Shown here piece by piece: positions 33,378 to 45,939 of a stretch of DNA of 64,000 nt. The stretch is taken from positions 1 to 64,000 of the forward strand of contig MU859081.1 in NCBI GenBank assembly GCA_033297205.1, written 5' to 3'. Made by a program: the position numbers and the translations under genes. How positions within the stretch are numbered: position 1 is the stretch's first letter; each line of letters starts with the position of its first letter. The notes under the pieces were generated by a model. That model worked only from the letters and a program-made list of their open reading frames with translations. It was not told the DNA's origin and did not search any database. This DNA comes from Pseudoneurospora amorphoporcata. Lineage: Eukaryota; Ascomycota; Sordariomycetes; Sordariales; Sordariaceae.

Positions 33378-35668
33378 GGAGGTTTTGCTACGCGGCCCGG
33401 ACAGAAGCTGGCGTGCTTATCGCTTAGGTTTACTATTGTCAGTGCTGTAACCGTATTCTGAAAATCGGCAAACAGCCTATGAGGTGCTTGCAATTTTCTC
33501 GAGCTTGGGGGTAGGAGGGTGATAGGTTACGGCGGGCTTTAGTGCAAGTCATTAGCTTGTAACCCATCTACGGTGAAGCCCATCGACTTCTCCTTAGTAT
33601 TGAAGATGGAGCGTTCTTAGCTTTTGCTGATCACAGTACAGCGGTACAAGCTTTCATCTACCACGTCAGCGTAACCTTACCTTTCTCGATAACTTCAGGC
33701 TTGTTTTGCTTCTTTGTGTGAATCGAGGTTTATCGGCCCGCTGTCTACCGGTCGTTTGACAGGCTCTCAACTCGGGATTTACAGAAGACTAGAAGACCTT
33801 CCGAAACAAGTCTGTCCGTACAGAGTTAAGAGCTAACACATTGCTTCAGCTGCCAGGCTGCGAAGGTGTATAAGCTTCGGAGTGGGAAGGCGGCCCTAGG
33901 GCGTAGAAGTATAGCGAGTTTACTGTAGAGGCGTTCCTTTGCCATCAAATCCTCCCGAGAATGATCATTCATCCGCTCCGTGAGCAATACTAATGAGGCA
34001 GAGATTCAGGTTGATCTACGAGGGACTAGCTGGTCATCAGTAAAGACGAGCCTCAATAAGAAAAGATGCACCCGTTTTATGCCTGGAAAGCAAAGCCAGC
34101 CCAGTGATTATCTCGATGCTTGATTGCACCACCTTCAACAATAAAATGGAAGCTTTCTATACAGGCGGGTGGTCTTCATAGGCTGCAGGGCAGTGGGGTG
34201 GCGTCATCACTTTACCTACTGTACCTATGTCGATGCGTCAAGCTGCACCATTCCTGCATTTGGCCTTCCTTCACCGAAAATGAAACAAACGGGTGGCTGC
34301 CTGAATCTACAGCCTTATTAATGTTGACATTGAACCCAAAACTGACACTCGCTGATTTTCAAATTTCCTGCCTCGATGTCGGCTCTGGCTGACAGAAGGC
34401 AATGTGCAGCTGTCGAAGATGGAATGCCGCGCGGGGGCGGATAGTTGCCATGTGGAGGCTGGGCCGCTGCCGGACGGAAGGTACTGTACCTTGTAGATTC
34501 GGAGGGTACATACTTCTGCGAATATTTGGGGACAACCGGTCACGGCTCTAGTGGTAGGCACGTTTGCTACGCCACATAGCTGCGCATAATAACTGCCTCG
34601 TGGGTGGTGGTTGCCGTCGCTCTGCTTTCCGAATATGGTGGGAGAGCGTGGACCACGTCTTGCTAAAGGACCTTTCAAGTATCTGGTCACAGATGGGAGT
34701 TGCCGTTGAGTGTAGGATATTGTGAGATAAGAAGGCAAGGTAATTAGTCCTTGACATCGTACTGGGCATATGTTACGGTATATGCAACGAGACAGGTTAA
34801 GGCTTCTTGGCTAAGCCTCTTTTGATACCTATGTTTCTTCTGACCGCACCAGGGAGCTATTTCCCCTTTCGCTTTGGCAGGAATGCCGGCTTACATCTCC
34901 TTGGCTTAATGCCTTCACACTCCGATGACCATTCGGAGAGCCTTGTCAACAATCTCGTCAACCACTTAGCGATAAAGTCTGCTAACATACCACATGGTGA
35001 AGCAAAAGTGTCCATAGGATGAAACGGTCTGTGGCTTGAAGCATGTTCGGTGTGAACACTCTCAGTTATCTTTCACGTCGGCTATGGTTGGTCTGACAAG
35101 GGTAGGTAGCATTTCGACTCTGTTTCTTCGAAACCCTCCTTTGGACAGCAGAGGTCGTTGTCTGACAAAGATTGATTCCTATCCAGACTATGGCACTTTG
35201 CCCTGCAACCGAGGTTTGATACAACACCGACGCCTCAGGGCTCCGTAGGGCCAATTTTCCAGGACTGAAGCTGGCAGTGCAGTGCGTTCCCAAGTCAGCA
35301 TCCGCTCGCCTCACCTATTTGAACGGTGAATGCGTAGTGACTGATAGTCCCGCTTCACTTCAGAAAGGGCCGTGTAAAAGCCATGGCTGTTATCTGGATA
35401 TTGGTGCAGAGGTATTCAGCTCATCCTCTATCCATAAAGTCCCCGGGCAAGCTTCACGTAACTTTGCATGCCGTGACCTTTTTATTTCCTCTCCCTTCAT
35501 CACCTGCCAGGTGAAGTTGCTTCGCTTGCTTGTTCACCTAACTCGAATTAACTATCAAGATATATCAGCATTGGCGTGTACCGGTTTACCTACAAAACTC
35601 AGACCGCAACAGTAACTTCTGCTGAATTGCGTTTGAGTTGAGCCCTGATCCACGAGGGATTCTCAGAG
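33378..35668. other. 2.3 kb gene-poor region
   Basis: Open frames up to 143 codons exist but show no domain, splice-consistent extension or repeat structure that I can support. Confidence 0.4.
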
Positions 35669-36725
35669 ATGGATTACACTGATCTCCAATATTCGCCGGG
35701 CCTCGAAGCCTCTGGAGAGTTATGTCAGTATGATCTCAACTCGGTCAGCATGAGAAGGTCCGATAGCAGTGACTCAACCGCTACATACTCATCGGACACT
35801 ATCTCACCACCCAGCCCGTTGCAGGTCTTCAACATGACGATCTCCGACATATTCGAGATGGCAAACTACGCTACAATGGCTGCCAAGTTTGCTTTAGACA
35901 ATCAGTATCGGGGAGAGATGTTCATGCCTTCTGTGGTTACTTCAGAATCGGTCTGCGAGGCGATACAGCGAGCCAGAAGTCGCCAGAAAGAGTACCCTGA
36001 AAGAGTAGGAGTGCAGGATGTCCTCACCAAGCAGCTTCACCATGTGTTCAGCCGACATAGCGTCCATTTTCCTCCCGTCAGCGTGATACTTCAAGAGGCG
36101 GCCCATCAGCTCCTCCTCCACCTGAAGGGCTTCGATGTCCTTGAGCGGTGCCGCCTCGCCATTGCTGTGGTACTTCAGAGTGTCCAAGCTAAGCTGGAAC
36201 AAGCATCGAGTCGGTAAGTGCAGCACCCTGATCCGATGATCCGGCGTTGCGCAGCCACCGTGGTCAAGATAAAAGCATGGCAACGAACTGACCTTGGCCG
36301 TCTGAAACAGAAGACCAGTCCCAGAGAGGAGAAGAAACACATGCTTCCATCCCGGTTGTGACAGAGCGTTCAGCCGGGCCGCCGACCTGAAGAGACACCG
36401 GCAAACCCATCTTTCAGACGACATGAAGCAGAAATATCGGTGCGACTACAAGAAGTGCCTGCGGCACCAAGAGGCCTTTGTGCGAGATGATCACTTCCGC
36501 GACCACCTCCGAAACTTCCACAAGGAGGACCTGACACGACGCGGCAAGCAGGACGACCAGGACTGGTGGCTGACACGGGCCAAGAGTGCAGTGACGAGCG
36601 GGTGGTGGCGCTGCAACAGGTGTTTGTTGACGAGAGTGAGGATCAAGCAGCACGGGTGGGTGTGCCCTACGTGCTCAACACATTGTGAGACACAGAGGAG
36701 GCAGTTTCGGCAGTCGATGATATGA
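35669..36725 (+). CDS. C2H2 zinc-finger protein with C-terminal C4 knuckle
   Basis: Two exons: 35669-36213 and 36311-36725, with a 97-nt intron, giving 319 residues. The intron was placed because it alone joins the frames and completes the first finger. Finger 1 uses Cys193, Cys198, His211 and His215 (CFHPGC...AADLKRHRQTH). Finger 2 uses Cys226, Cys231, His247 and His252 (CDYKKC...HFRDHLRNFH, then KEDL). A CxxC...CxxC knuckle follows at 283, 286, 300 and 303 (WWRCNRC...GWVCPTC). The N-terminal half is Ser-rich and then helical, with no known domain. This layout belongs to a fungal C2H2 family present in many copies whose targets are mostly unknown. It is probably nuclear; a regulatory role is inference. 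Confidence 0.75.
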
Positions 36726-39700
36726 GTGTAAATGACCCGCGATTCGATAAGTGTACTTGACGAGGTTGGATGTATCATGCCTTCCTGTTTGCTTTCATGT
36801 TTCGGCACGGAGCCGGGAACTTGTATCGGAGGATCAGCATTGCGGTCCACGGATTGGAACTGACTCTCTTCCTTTTGGGTATTGTGGCCTCCGATATTGC
36901 CTTTTCATTATCCTGTTTTATGGTCATAATGGGGGACTGGGACGAGGATGGGGGACGACGGTATGGCACAGGGTTCCAACTTGGTGTCTTCAAGTCGAGG
37001 CTGAACCAAGCTCACCGATATGCCCTATCTCCCTATGCAGTGTCTCAGTCCTCAAGGTACCTCGCCACACCAGTGACACCACACTCTCTTACTTCCGGCA
37101 AGCAATGCGGGGATTTGCGGACTTGGCTAGACATGGCGTTGGTGATAATAGTTTTTCAGGTTGTTTACTCCCATGTGGGCGTTGGCGCACCTTGATGGCG
37201 CTACTTGTACATGCTGTGAGCAGTCTATGCACCACTTATGTTATGAAGTACGCTTTGGCTTCCGTTTCATGTTTAAAAGGCTGAGAACGAGGCAGATGGC
37301 GAGGTATGAAATACAGCTATCTGGAAAGAAAGTTTGACTTGTCTTGGTGGTATCATCGTCCGTCAAGTTAACGGTTGTAACCTTGATTACACATCGACTA
37401 TAATTAAAATGCTTGGCAATACGCTATGTCTCGAGCGGGTACCTGTACGCAGTCTGGAGTGGCTTATCTCCGAAACTGGCGAAGGAGTCCCGAGTTGTCC
37501 GAAGCTCTCTCCGGCAGCCCGGCCGAAGTACAATTTATAGCATGATTCCAGGCAGTAGCGTGCGGTACATAGATGAATAGGGTCAAGCCTCGAGGACGAC
37601 GCCAATGTTTATATGTACAGTATAAGCAGCTCGAGTTTAACATGCCAGGCCCCGTGCATTGAGATGCGGTCATCCAACTTTCTCTAATAATACCCTTTTA
37701 TTCAACAAGAATCTGAAAAGTCACGAGAAGGGTCTCCTGTCAACCGCAAGGCTCTACGCCACCGATCGTTGCCTACCTCTACTGACCAAGTGGCAGCTGG
37801 CGATTGTCGGAATCCAGCATGCTGTTTCGAGACTGACTCGAGTCCGCTGGTTTTAGTGCCGGTACGGTGAGCGTGTGGGTGTAGCCTGCTGGCCTTGCGT
37901 GGTTTTTATCAGATCCATCATTCCGTTGAGCCAACAAGACCCCACACTGACGAGCTCCCCGTGTTACGCCATTTGCTAGCACATTTTGGAACTTGAGCCG
38001 TGAGACCAAAGGCCTGTTGGTGATGCATGAGGACATAAGGCTAGAATTACAGGAGGAAGGCATACCCCAAGGCTGGAGCCTGTTGACTCCTACAAGTTTT
38101 TGGTACTGCAGTGAGGTTTGCCCTCGTCGATTGTTGTCGTCGTCCTTGGTTCCAGATGATCCGGAATCCGGAAGCCATACCCCTGTCACCATATGTCCGG
38201 CCATGGCAGCGGTTTCGGCATGGGTTCAACAAAAGGTCTCCCGGCTAAATGGGGACCGAAGACAGTGTTCCTTGCTAGCTGAGTGGCCAGTAGGCCAATG
38301 ACAAGCCGTCCACACATTCTTCCCGGCCGAAGGCGGTGCGATCGGCCGACCAAGATTGCGGTAGGATTAAAAGGCGAATGCAAATGGTGCCGGGGGTGTC
38401 GTGGTCGTGGGCGTTGTTGGTGTTGGCAAATAGCACCGGCCTTGAGCAAAGCCGCGAATTGCGATGGCAACCACAACACGCTGCACGCCAAACAGAAAGT
38501 GAGAATGGTGACGGCACTGCTGTTTCACGGTCCAAGGGGATCAATCATGGCGATGATTCGTCCCTGGACAACACCTTGCAGTAGCCATCTGCAACCATTT
38601 GAACCATACCATTTCGGGTGCACAAATGTGGGGGTTACAACGGCACACTGCCGCTATAGCCTGCATGCGAACCGCTGTCCTTACTGGATGCAAGTTTTGG
38701 ACGACACAACCAGTGAGGGGCAACGCCCCAACCCCTCCCCCTCCATCAGAGAGGCCCGATTTCCCCTCTTATCAACGTCGAGCCAAAAAGAGTTTTCTGA
38801 GGCGTGTCGTCTTGGTTTACGGATCCGTAATAACGGCGAATTGCTTATATATTATACGCGCGCCAGACGTCTGTAATTCGGTATTCTGCGCCACGGCCGC
38901 TTGCATATGATACCGGTTCGCGGCCGTACCAACACAGCAGAAAGAGTCAATCTCGGAGGTGGGCAGTCTGGGGAGGTGCAAGGAATCTATATAGGGCGAT
39001 TTGGAAAGTCCGATGGCCGGAGATGGCACAAACTGCTAGACAGAATATCAAAAAGACTTTTCTTTTTTTTTTTTTCGCTCCATCTCTCAAGTGAAGACAT
39101 CAAAGCCCAGTCCGCCAGTTATCAGTCGGTCATAAAAGTCAGTCAGTCACTGCGCCAGCCGGTTCATCCACTGCTCCCCGCTACACGCGACCAAAAAGTC
39201 TCAGAAAGGCAGGCAGGTACCCACGAGCAACGCTACGTACAATTGCGTACTACCTACCTTACCTACCTACGTACGGTCGACGTCGTCAAGTCAGCGTGGT
39301 CCGCTGCGTCCCGTTGCTGAATGGCACGCACTCTTCCTGTCAGATCGACTGCGCAGAGTACACCACACTACACTACACTACCTACATTTTACCTCTACGG
39401 CCCGCCATGAAGCAAGCTGACCCTATCGAGCATCTTAGTCGACCTGCCTAGTTGTGTCGTCGCCAGGAACCCGCCAGCAAGGCTTTTATTTATACACTTT
39501 CAAACAAGTGATACTCGGTACAGAGGTACTTGGTCATCATTCAAGATTCTTGTTAGTACCATGTCTTGAAAAGCAAATTCCCGTACACTTTCCATGCCAT
39601 GCCATAGCATGACACGCTATCTAGCAGTCCCCTGGCCCTGCTGCATGCCAAACTCTAGCGCGCCTTTGGGCCGCAGCTGAGGCTCCCCGGCGACGACGGC

Positions 39701-40174
39701 CGGCCAGTTCAAGAAAGGTACTCGTCCAATTGTCTTGTTGAGCTGTCCGCCTGGTCGGCCTGAGAGCGGAGATGACCCGGAACCCGCAATGCCCTTCGCA
39801 ACTACGAGCTTGCCCCGTGGCCCACTCTAGAGTACTGGAGTCCCTCTGTTCAGCCTTTCCAAAGTTCCCGGTTCGAGTCCGTCCCGACTCGTTGCTTGTG
39901 CGCTGTATCGGTCATCCATCCCATCGGCTAACTTACTCGGCTTTCCAATAGACATCCCAAGCTCGCTGCCACCACTCCTCTGCCCTCTGACCTGGACCGG
40001 CCGGACTTCGTTTCCCCCGCCTCCCCCCCCCCCCCCTTCTTCCGTCCATTCCGCCTCCTGCTGACTCTCCTGGCTTCTGAGTTCCCTGCGGCCCGTCCCG
40101 GTGCGAATAATTCCGGGTCTCCTGAGCTCTTCCCTCTCTTTACTAACCCCCCTTCCCCCCTCCTTTTTCCCACC
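36726..40174. other. 3.4 kb gene-poor region and IDP1 promoter
   Basis: No gene is recognised. Frames of up to 197 codons, such as around 38283-38876, have unbiased composition and overlap other meaningless frames. It contains a 13-T run (39063-39075), TACCTACC repeats (about 39249-39272) and a CT- and C-rich leader with a 14-C run (40023-40036) before IDP1. Confidence 0.45.
40023..40036. repeat. Poly-C run (14 C) in the IDP1 leader region
   Basis: It lies in a C/T-rich stretch that runs up to the start codon. Pyrimidine-rich leaders are common at strongly expressed fungal genes. Confidence 0.7.
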
Positions 40175-41741
40175 ATGTCGCCCGTCACCGCAAACCTTAT
40201 CCGCTCCTCCCTCCGTCAGGCTTCTGTCTACTCCCGTCTCAACATCACCACTGCTCCTGCGTTCACTCGCTCTGCTGCCCCTTCCCTCTTCGTTTCCAAC
40301 AACAGATACCGCACAATGGCTTCCGAGGCTTTCCAGAAGATCAAGGTCAAGAACCCCGTCGTCGAGCTCGATGGCGATGAGATGACCCGCATCATCTGGC
40401 AGGACATCAAGGACAAGTTCATCTACCCCTTCCTCGATATCGACCTCAAGTACTATGACTTGGGTCTCGAGTACCGTGATCAGACCAACGACCAGGTCAC
40501 CATTGATGCCGCTGAGGCCATCAAGAAGTACGCCGTCGGTGTCAAGTGCGCTACCATCACTCCCGATGAGGCCCGTGTAGAGGAGTTCAAGCTCAAGCAG
40601 AGTAAGTTTTATTTGTCTGCACCCGCCGTATAAATCTCCCATGCAGCAAGCGGGCGCTGCACGACGGGCGCACGTCAACGCATGTTCTAACATGGTTTGC
40701 GCGCGTTAGTGTGGCTCTCTCCCAACGGCACCATCCGTAACGCTCTTGGCGGCACCGTCTTCCGTGAGCCCATTGTCATTCCCCGCGTCCCCCGCCTCGT
40801 GCCCGGCTGGAAGAAGCCCATCATCATTGGCCGCCACGCCTTCGGTGACCAGTACCGCGCCAAGGACCTCGTCGCTCCCGGCCCCGGTAAGCTGCAGATG
40901 GTCTACACCCCCGAGGGTGGTGAGCCCCAGGTCATCGACGTCTTCGAGTACAAGAACGGCGGCGGTGTTGCCCAGACCCAGTACAACACTGATGAGTCCA
41001 TTGAGGGCTTCGCCCACGCTTCCTTCAAGCTTGCCATTGACAAGGGCCTTCCCCTCTACATGAGCACCAAGAACACCATTCTCAAGAAGTACGATGGCCG
41101 CTTCAAGGATATCTTCCAGCAGATCTACGATACCCAGTACAAGAAGGATTTCGAGGCCAAGGGTATCTGGTACGAGCACCGTCTCATCGACGACATGGTC
41201 GCCCAGATGATCAAGAGCTCCGGTGGCTACATCATGGCCCTCAAGAGTAAGTCAAACTAATTCCCGCGATATTCGGTCGCAAAAGCAAAGGCTAACAGAA
41301 AACCCCCTTTTCGCAGACTACGATGGTGATGTCCAGTCCGATATCGTTGCCCAGGGCTTCGGCTCTCTCGGTCTTATGACCTCGGTCCTCATCACTCCCG
41401 ATGGCAAGACCTTCGAGTCTGAGGCTGCTCACGGTACCGTCACTCGCCACTACCGCGAGCACCAGAAGGGCAACCAGACCTCCACCAACCCCATTGCCTC
41501 CATCTTCGCCTGGACCCGTGGTCTTATCCAGCGTGGCAAGCTCGATAACACCCCCGAGCTCATTGCCTTCGCCGAGGCTCTCGAGAAGGCCTGCATTGAC
41601 ACCGTCGATATCGATGGCATCATGACCAAGGATCTTGCCCTTGCCTGCGGCAAGACCGGCCGTGACGACTGGGTCACCACCTCCGAGTACATGGCTGCTG
41701 TCGAGCGCCGCCTCAAGAGCACCCTCAAGGAGAAGCTCTAA
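40175..41741 (+). CDS. IDP1: NADP-dependent isocitrate dehydrogenase, mitochondrial (and possibly cytosolic)
   Basis: Three exons: 40175-40601, 40710-41246 and 41317-41741, giving 462 residues. The first 47 residues are rich in Arg, Ser and Ala and lack acids, as in a mitochondrial presequence. A second ATG (40316) begins MASEAFQKIKVKNPVVELDGDEMTR, the usual cytosolic start. Hallmarks are GDEMTRIIW, the substrate-binding segment SPNGTIRNALGGTVFREPI, IIGRHAFGDQYRA, and the metal-binding Asp cluster in YDGDVQSDIVAQGFGSLGLMTS. GTVTRHYREHQKG is the NADP site. It oxidises isocitrate to 2-oxoglutarate and makes NADPH. Very strong C-ending codon bias suggests high expression and explains long open frames on the opposite strand. 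Confidence 0.97.
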
Positions 41742-42751
41742 ATTACCTTCCCCCTGACGCATATTTATACCCCCCCAAAAAGGAACGGAAAAGTTAGTCG
41801 GATGTGAGATGACGGTTGGATCAACTGCCCTGGAGGGCCGGGTAAACGGTTTGGTTCCGCCGCACCCACAGGCGAAGGAAGACGCGCGGAACATGGGATT
41901 GAAAAGTTAAGACGAAAACAGCATCGTCCTGGATATCCATGTTTTGGTTGACGTATCGAAGTGCATTCTTGCATTTGCGTCTCCTGTCTTGCGTCTTTTT
42001 ATCCCTTCAAAGAGATCAAGACAAGGAGCCATGGACATAAACTGCTGGCCTTGTCGCTCCTGTACCACCAATTCGGAGCTGCTTTTTTTTTTTTTTTTTT
42101 GGAAATCGGCGGGCTACATGTACATAGGCTTACAGCATCTTCATGAACAAATTTAACGAAGTAAAATACCCCCCAAACCAATTGACCGTTCTGGTTACTT
42201 TTTGTTTTCCTGCGTGTTTGTGTGCTTCCACGTTCTGGTGTCTCATTTCAGGCTTTCTTCGAATCAGTAGATATACTTGTTCTTGTTTCTTACAGGCCGC
42301 TGTTTCTATCACTAGCCTTAGCAACATATCATCGCACTGCTGTACTATATTGGCCAATGATAAAGCAAGCCCACCCACCCCCCATACTCCTGTCACTTTG
42401 CGCCGGCACACATCGTAGACCGAAACATATGTGTATCCTTGATCCCTGGTGGACGGTGATAATGCTGAATGGGGGATCAATGGGTACCTGTTCGGGGACT
42501 GGAAACGTGAATTTGTTCTCGTACCCGAATCTATTCGCCATTTCTTCATTTTAGACTATGCACATGCATTCCTGATTCTTCCTGGTGAGCCAACGCCAAA
42601 GAGCATGTAGTGAACTTGGGTACCACAAAGAGCCGGCCGTCCGTGAAACAAATGGACGAAAACCCCGCTGAAGGACGATAAAAACCACTGCTATCACTCA
42701 AAACACCCACCCTCATCCACGACTTGCCAGCACGTCGTGCGGGTTCAGTTA
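41742..42751. other. Convergent intergenic region
   Basis: 3' flanks of IDP1 and of the Iec3 gene, with an 18-T run at 42083-42100. No gene is recognised. Confidence 0.4.
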
Positions 42752-44019
42752 CTAGTCATCAGCCTTCGAGGCTTCACCACTGCCGGCGGCGCTCTTCCGC
42801 GGCCTTTTAGTGCCTGGTTTGGGCGTAGCCTCCCCGTCGCCGCCTTCGCTCTTACGCTTCTTCTTGGTCGGTCGACTCGAGCCCCCCTTAGGCCTGTAGC
42901 CAGGATCATCATCCACGACCCGCTTCCGCTTGCCTTTTGCTGTACTGGGTGTCACCGACGCCTCAAAGTTGTTATCTTCGTCCGGATACTCGGGCACCTC
43001 AACGGCAACAGCGGCGGACTTGTGCCCGCCCCTCTTTCCACGAGCCGAGTTCGAGTCGCCCCGACCACCACGGCTCCCGGGACCACCGCCACGCTCGCCC
43101 TTAGCCCGTCCGCCGCGGCTCGAAGTGGTGCCGCGAGTCGACTCGCCGTGGTCGTTGTCATCTCCGTGCGCCTCGGTGTCTTGTAGGAAAGTCTTGGGCG
43201 CGTGTTTCCGCAGCCAGTTGTAGACAGATGTCGGGTTGCGTAGTTGGAAGTCACGGGAAGCGAGAAGTCCACTCTCCCTCGCGTTAACGGCGACGCTGTT
43301 CGGCTGGGCAATCGGTGCGAGGCTGGGCAAGGCCGGAGGAGGCTGCACACCGGTCTCGTTGGCCTCTTTCCTCGCCAGCCGTTGGTCAATCTCCCAGATG
43401 TAGTTGTCGATATCGTCCGCTGTGAGAAAGGTGGGTGGGTGCGGTTGTCCCTGGAAGGGATCAGCTGGCGAGTCGCGGCCGGCTTCAAGGTCCCGGAGAA
43501 GCTCTGGGAAGCACTCGGCTGCTTGGGAAAATCGCATGTGCGGCACGTCGTGGAGGAGTTCCTTGTAGGATTTCGAGGGCCGGATGCCGCCTGGAGGCGT
43601 GGATGGCCTGTCACTGTCCAGGTATAGACCTTCTTTCTCGGAAGGCGGGTCGACGCTCAAATCGAAGCGCTTCTCTGGTGGGATCTGGTTGGAATTGTTC
43701 ACGTCGAGAAGGAGATCGAGGAGGCGGCTAGAAATTGAGGATGAATTATTAGCATAAGATGCCGACGGTATTGATGGAGAAATTGATTATCCTACTCCTT
43801 CTGAATGGCTAGTCGCCGGGCGGTTGCTAGGGCCTTTTGCTCGGCTTTGTAAAGCTCCTCGCCTTCGTGCATCTTCTGATCAAAGGTTATGCGCATCTTG
43901 CGATACTTCTTCTTCCACGACCGATAGGTCGGCTTGTCGTCGGCCATCCTTGTGCCGATAGAATCATCGTCTGCTCCTCTATGGCTCAACTCGGTGCGGC
44001 CGCGCGGGTCGACCTCCAT
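42752..44019 (-). CDS. IEC3: INO80 chromatin-remodelling complex subunit Iec3
   Basis: Two exons: 44019-43796 and 43727-42752, with a 68-nt intron, giving 399 residues. The N-terminal YRSWKKKYRKMRITFDQKMHEGEELYKAEQKALATARRLAIQ segment (about 32-74), followed through the splice by DRLLDLLLDVNN, is the IEC3 domain defined on fission-yeast Ino80 complex subunits; it is a basic coiled coil. The rest is disordered, with RGG-type repeats (about 270-300) and Lys/Arg-rich nuclear-localisation-like stretches at the end. It should act in the nucleus within INO80. An internal ATG at 43947 (MADDKPTYRSW) could also serve as start and would keep the domain. Confidence 0.85.
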
Positions 44020-44838
44020 ATTGGAGAAAAGAGGGATGGCGGATCGTGATGATGACTGCTTGGAGTTGCGGCTTGTAATCGTCTAACGATGCGCGTCGTG
44101 AGATTGGGAAGGATGGTGCATGGGAGGGTCGGGTCTATGGATGAGGCGTGGAGCGGTGTCGAGGTGATGGGTTGGTCAATCAATGACAAAAAATGAAAAG
44201 GTTATTTGGATCTTGGGAAAATGGCCAGGTCCAGCGCAGGTTGCGGCTCGTTTGTTGGATCGCGTGTCGAGCCATGCTAGTGTTGCCTGCACCGCTTGGT
44301 ACAGCACTTCAAGGATGCTGTTAGTGTAGAGGTACCTTTACTGTATGTTCAGCCTTCCGTCCCACGCAACAAAAAGCATGAAACCCCCTGGCGTCCTCTT
44401 GCCGTCTTCAGCTCCCTGTCTGCCAGGATGTGGATCAGTGCGTTATAGCCTTCCCTTTAGAACATTGTCACTGAGGATGAGCACGCGTTAGATGGAGGCA
44501 GATGTGTCCGCTGATACACTGCGGTTTGGACGCTTAGCACTAACAGAATACTTGTAGAGTCACAAAGGAGAGACGGTTGGCTGCACTCTCTGCTTGCCTG
44601 TCAGGCCAGCTGGGCTGCATTAAAAAATTGTCCCTTGGGCCTGGCCGGGGCTATCCTATCTCTCCAATCCTCCATCTAATCGATAACGCCCTAGTGTAGT
44701 AAAAGTATCAAATGGAGCTGTGTACAAGTCAGGCTGTCGTTTGTTGTCAGTGGGGGGGGAAAATGACTTCTTCCATCCATCCATCCCAGACTTTACCTCC
44801 AACCTCTTGACACCGAAATTCTCTCCCAAAGGGTTGTT
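44020..44838. other. Divergent promoter region between IEC3 and MYG1
   Basis: No gene is seen. It presumably carries promoters for both flanking genes. A CCATCCATCCATC repeat lies near 44774-44787. Confidence 0.45.
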
Positions 44839-45939
44839 ATGCTCACTAGTCCACTAGCATTTCTCAGAACAATGGCCGCGAACGCAGCGAAGCGCATCAA
44901 GACCGATTGCGGTGCCCTCACCATCGGCACCCACAACGGCCACTTCCACGCCGACGAGGCTCTGGCCGTCTACATGCTTCGCCAGCATGTCCCCAAGTAC
45001 ACCGGCGCCCGCCTGGTTCGCACCCGCGACCCTGCGCTTCTTGAGATCTGCGACATCGTCGTCGATGTTGGTGGCGAGTACGAGCCTTCCCGCGACCGCT
45101 ACGACCACCACCAGCGCACCTTCACCACCACCTTCCCCGACCACCAGACCAAGCTCAGCAGCGCCGGTCTCGTCTACATGCACTTCGGCAAGGGCATCAT
45201 CTCGCGCAGCCTTCCCGACACCCCTGCGGAGGACAGCGAAAAGGTTGGCTTGATCTGGAACAAGTTGTACGACAGCTTCGTCGAGGCGCTCGACGCACAC
45301 GACAACGGCATCAGCGTCTACGATTCCGATGCTCTCAAGGCTGCCGGCATCGAGAAGCGCTTCTCTAACGGTGGCTTCACCCTTGGTGCCATGGTCGGCC
45401 GCTTCAACGGCAACTGGAACGATCCTGTGCCCTCGGACCCTGTGGCCGCCCAGGCGGAGGAAGACGGCAGGTTTGAGCAGGCCAGCCAGCGTATCGGCGA
45501 GGAGTTCGACCGCGCTCTCATCTACTACACCAAGGCCTGGCTCCCGGCCAGAGACGTCGTCGAGACGGCCTACAAGGCGCGCAAGGAGTATGATGCGGAG
45601 GGCAGAATCCTGGTTCTGAAGAGTCAGTCGGCCCCGTGGAAGGATCATCTTTACACCCTAGAGGAGGAGCAGGGCGAGGGCGTCCAGAGGGTTATCTATG
45701 TCCTGTACGCCGAGAAGCCCGCACCCGACGCCAAGTGGAGAGTGCAGTGCGTCCCTGAGACTGGCGACTCCTTCCAGAGCCGCAAGCCCCTGCCCGAGGC
45801 TTGGAGAGGCTTCCGCGACGAGAAGCTCGATGACATCACGGGGATCCAGGGTGGCGTATTCGTTCACGCGGCCGGTTTCATTGGAGGCAACAAGACCTTC
45901 GATGGTGCGCTGGCTATGGCGAAGAAGGCTCTGGAGTAG
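44839..45939 (+). CDS. MYG1: MYG1 family protein (DHH-like 3'-5' RNA exonuclease)
   Basis: Single exon, 366 residues. The MYG1 signatures are IGTHNGHFHADEALA (about 29-43), the acidic strand DIVVDVGGEY (about 72-81) and RYDHHQRTF with the DHH triad at 89-91. Later come LDAHDNGI, GFTLGAMVGRFN and the C-terminal GVFVHAAGFIGGNKTFDGALAMA. His and Asp residues of these motifs bind metal in DHH phosphoesterases. Human MYG1 is a 3'-5' RNA exonuclease of nucleolus and mitochondrion. A second ATG at 44872 (MAANAAKRIK) may be the cytosolic or nuclear start, and the first 11 residues could aid mitochondrial import. Codon use is strongly biased, giving a long antisense shadow frame. Confidence 0.95.
   Translation: MLTSPLAFLRTMAANAAKRIKTDCGALTIGTHNGHFHADEALAVYMLRQHVPKYTGARLVRTRDPALLEICDIVVDVGGEYEPSRDRYDHHQRTFTTTFPDHQTKLSSAGLVYMHFGKGIISRSLPDTPAEDSEKVGLIWNKLYDSFVEALDAHDNGISVYDSDALKAAGIEKRFSNGGFTLGAMVGRFNGNWNDPVPSDPVAAQAEEDGRFEQASQRIGEEFDRALIYYTKAWLPARDVVETAYKARKEYDAEGRILVLKSQSAPWKDHLYTLEEEQGEGVQRVIYVLYAEKPAPDAKWRVQCVPETGDSFQSRKPLPEAWRGFRDEKLDDITGIQGGVFVHAAGFIGGNKTFDGALAMAKKALE

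Noticed and set aside
38283..38876. 197-codon plus-strand frame
   Set aside because: No ATG-supported conserved part; overlapping open frames of similar length on the other strand indicate a chance effect of base composition.
39827..40693. 288-codon open frame on the minus strand over the IDP1 first exon
   Set aside because: It is a shadow of the strongly biased codons of IDP1; its sequence is an Asp/Val/Leu/Gly-rich antisense artefact. The same applies to minus-strand frames at 40706-41179 and 41292-41894.
44854..45648. 264-codon open frame antisense to MYG1
   Set aside because: It covers the MYG1 coding region exactly and shows the same Val/Leu/Asp-rich antisense composition; no domain.
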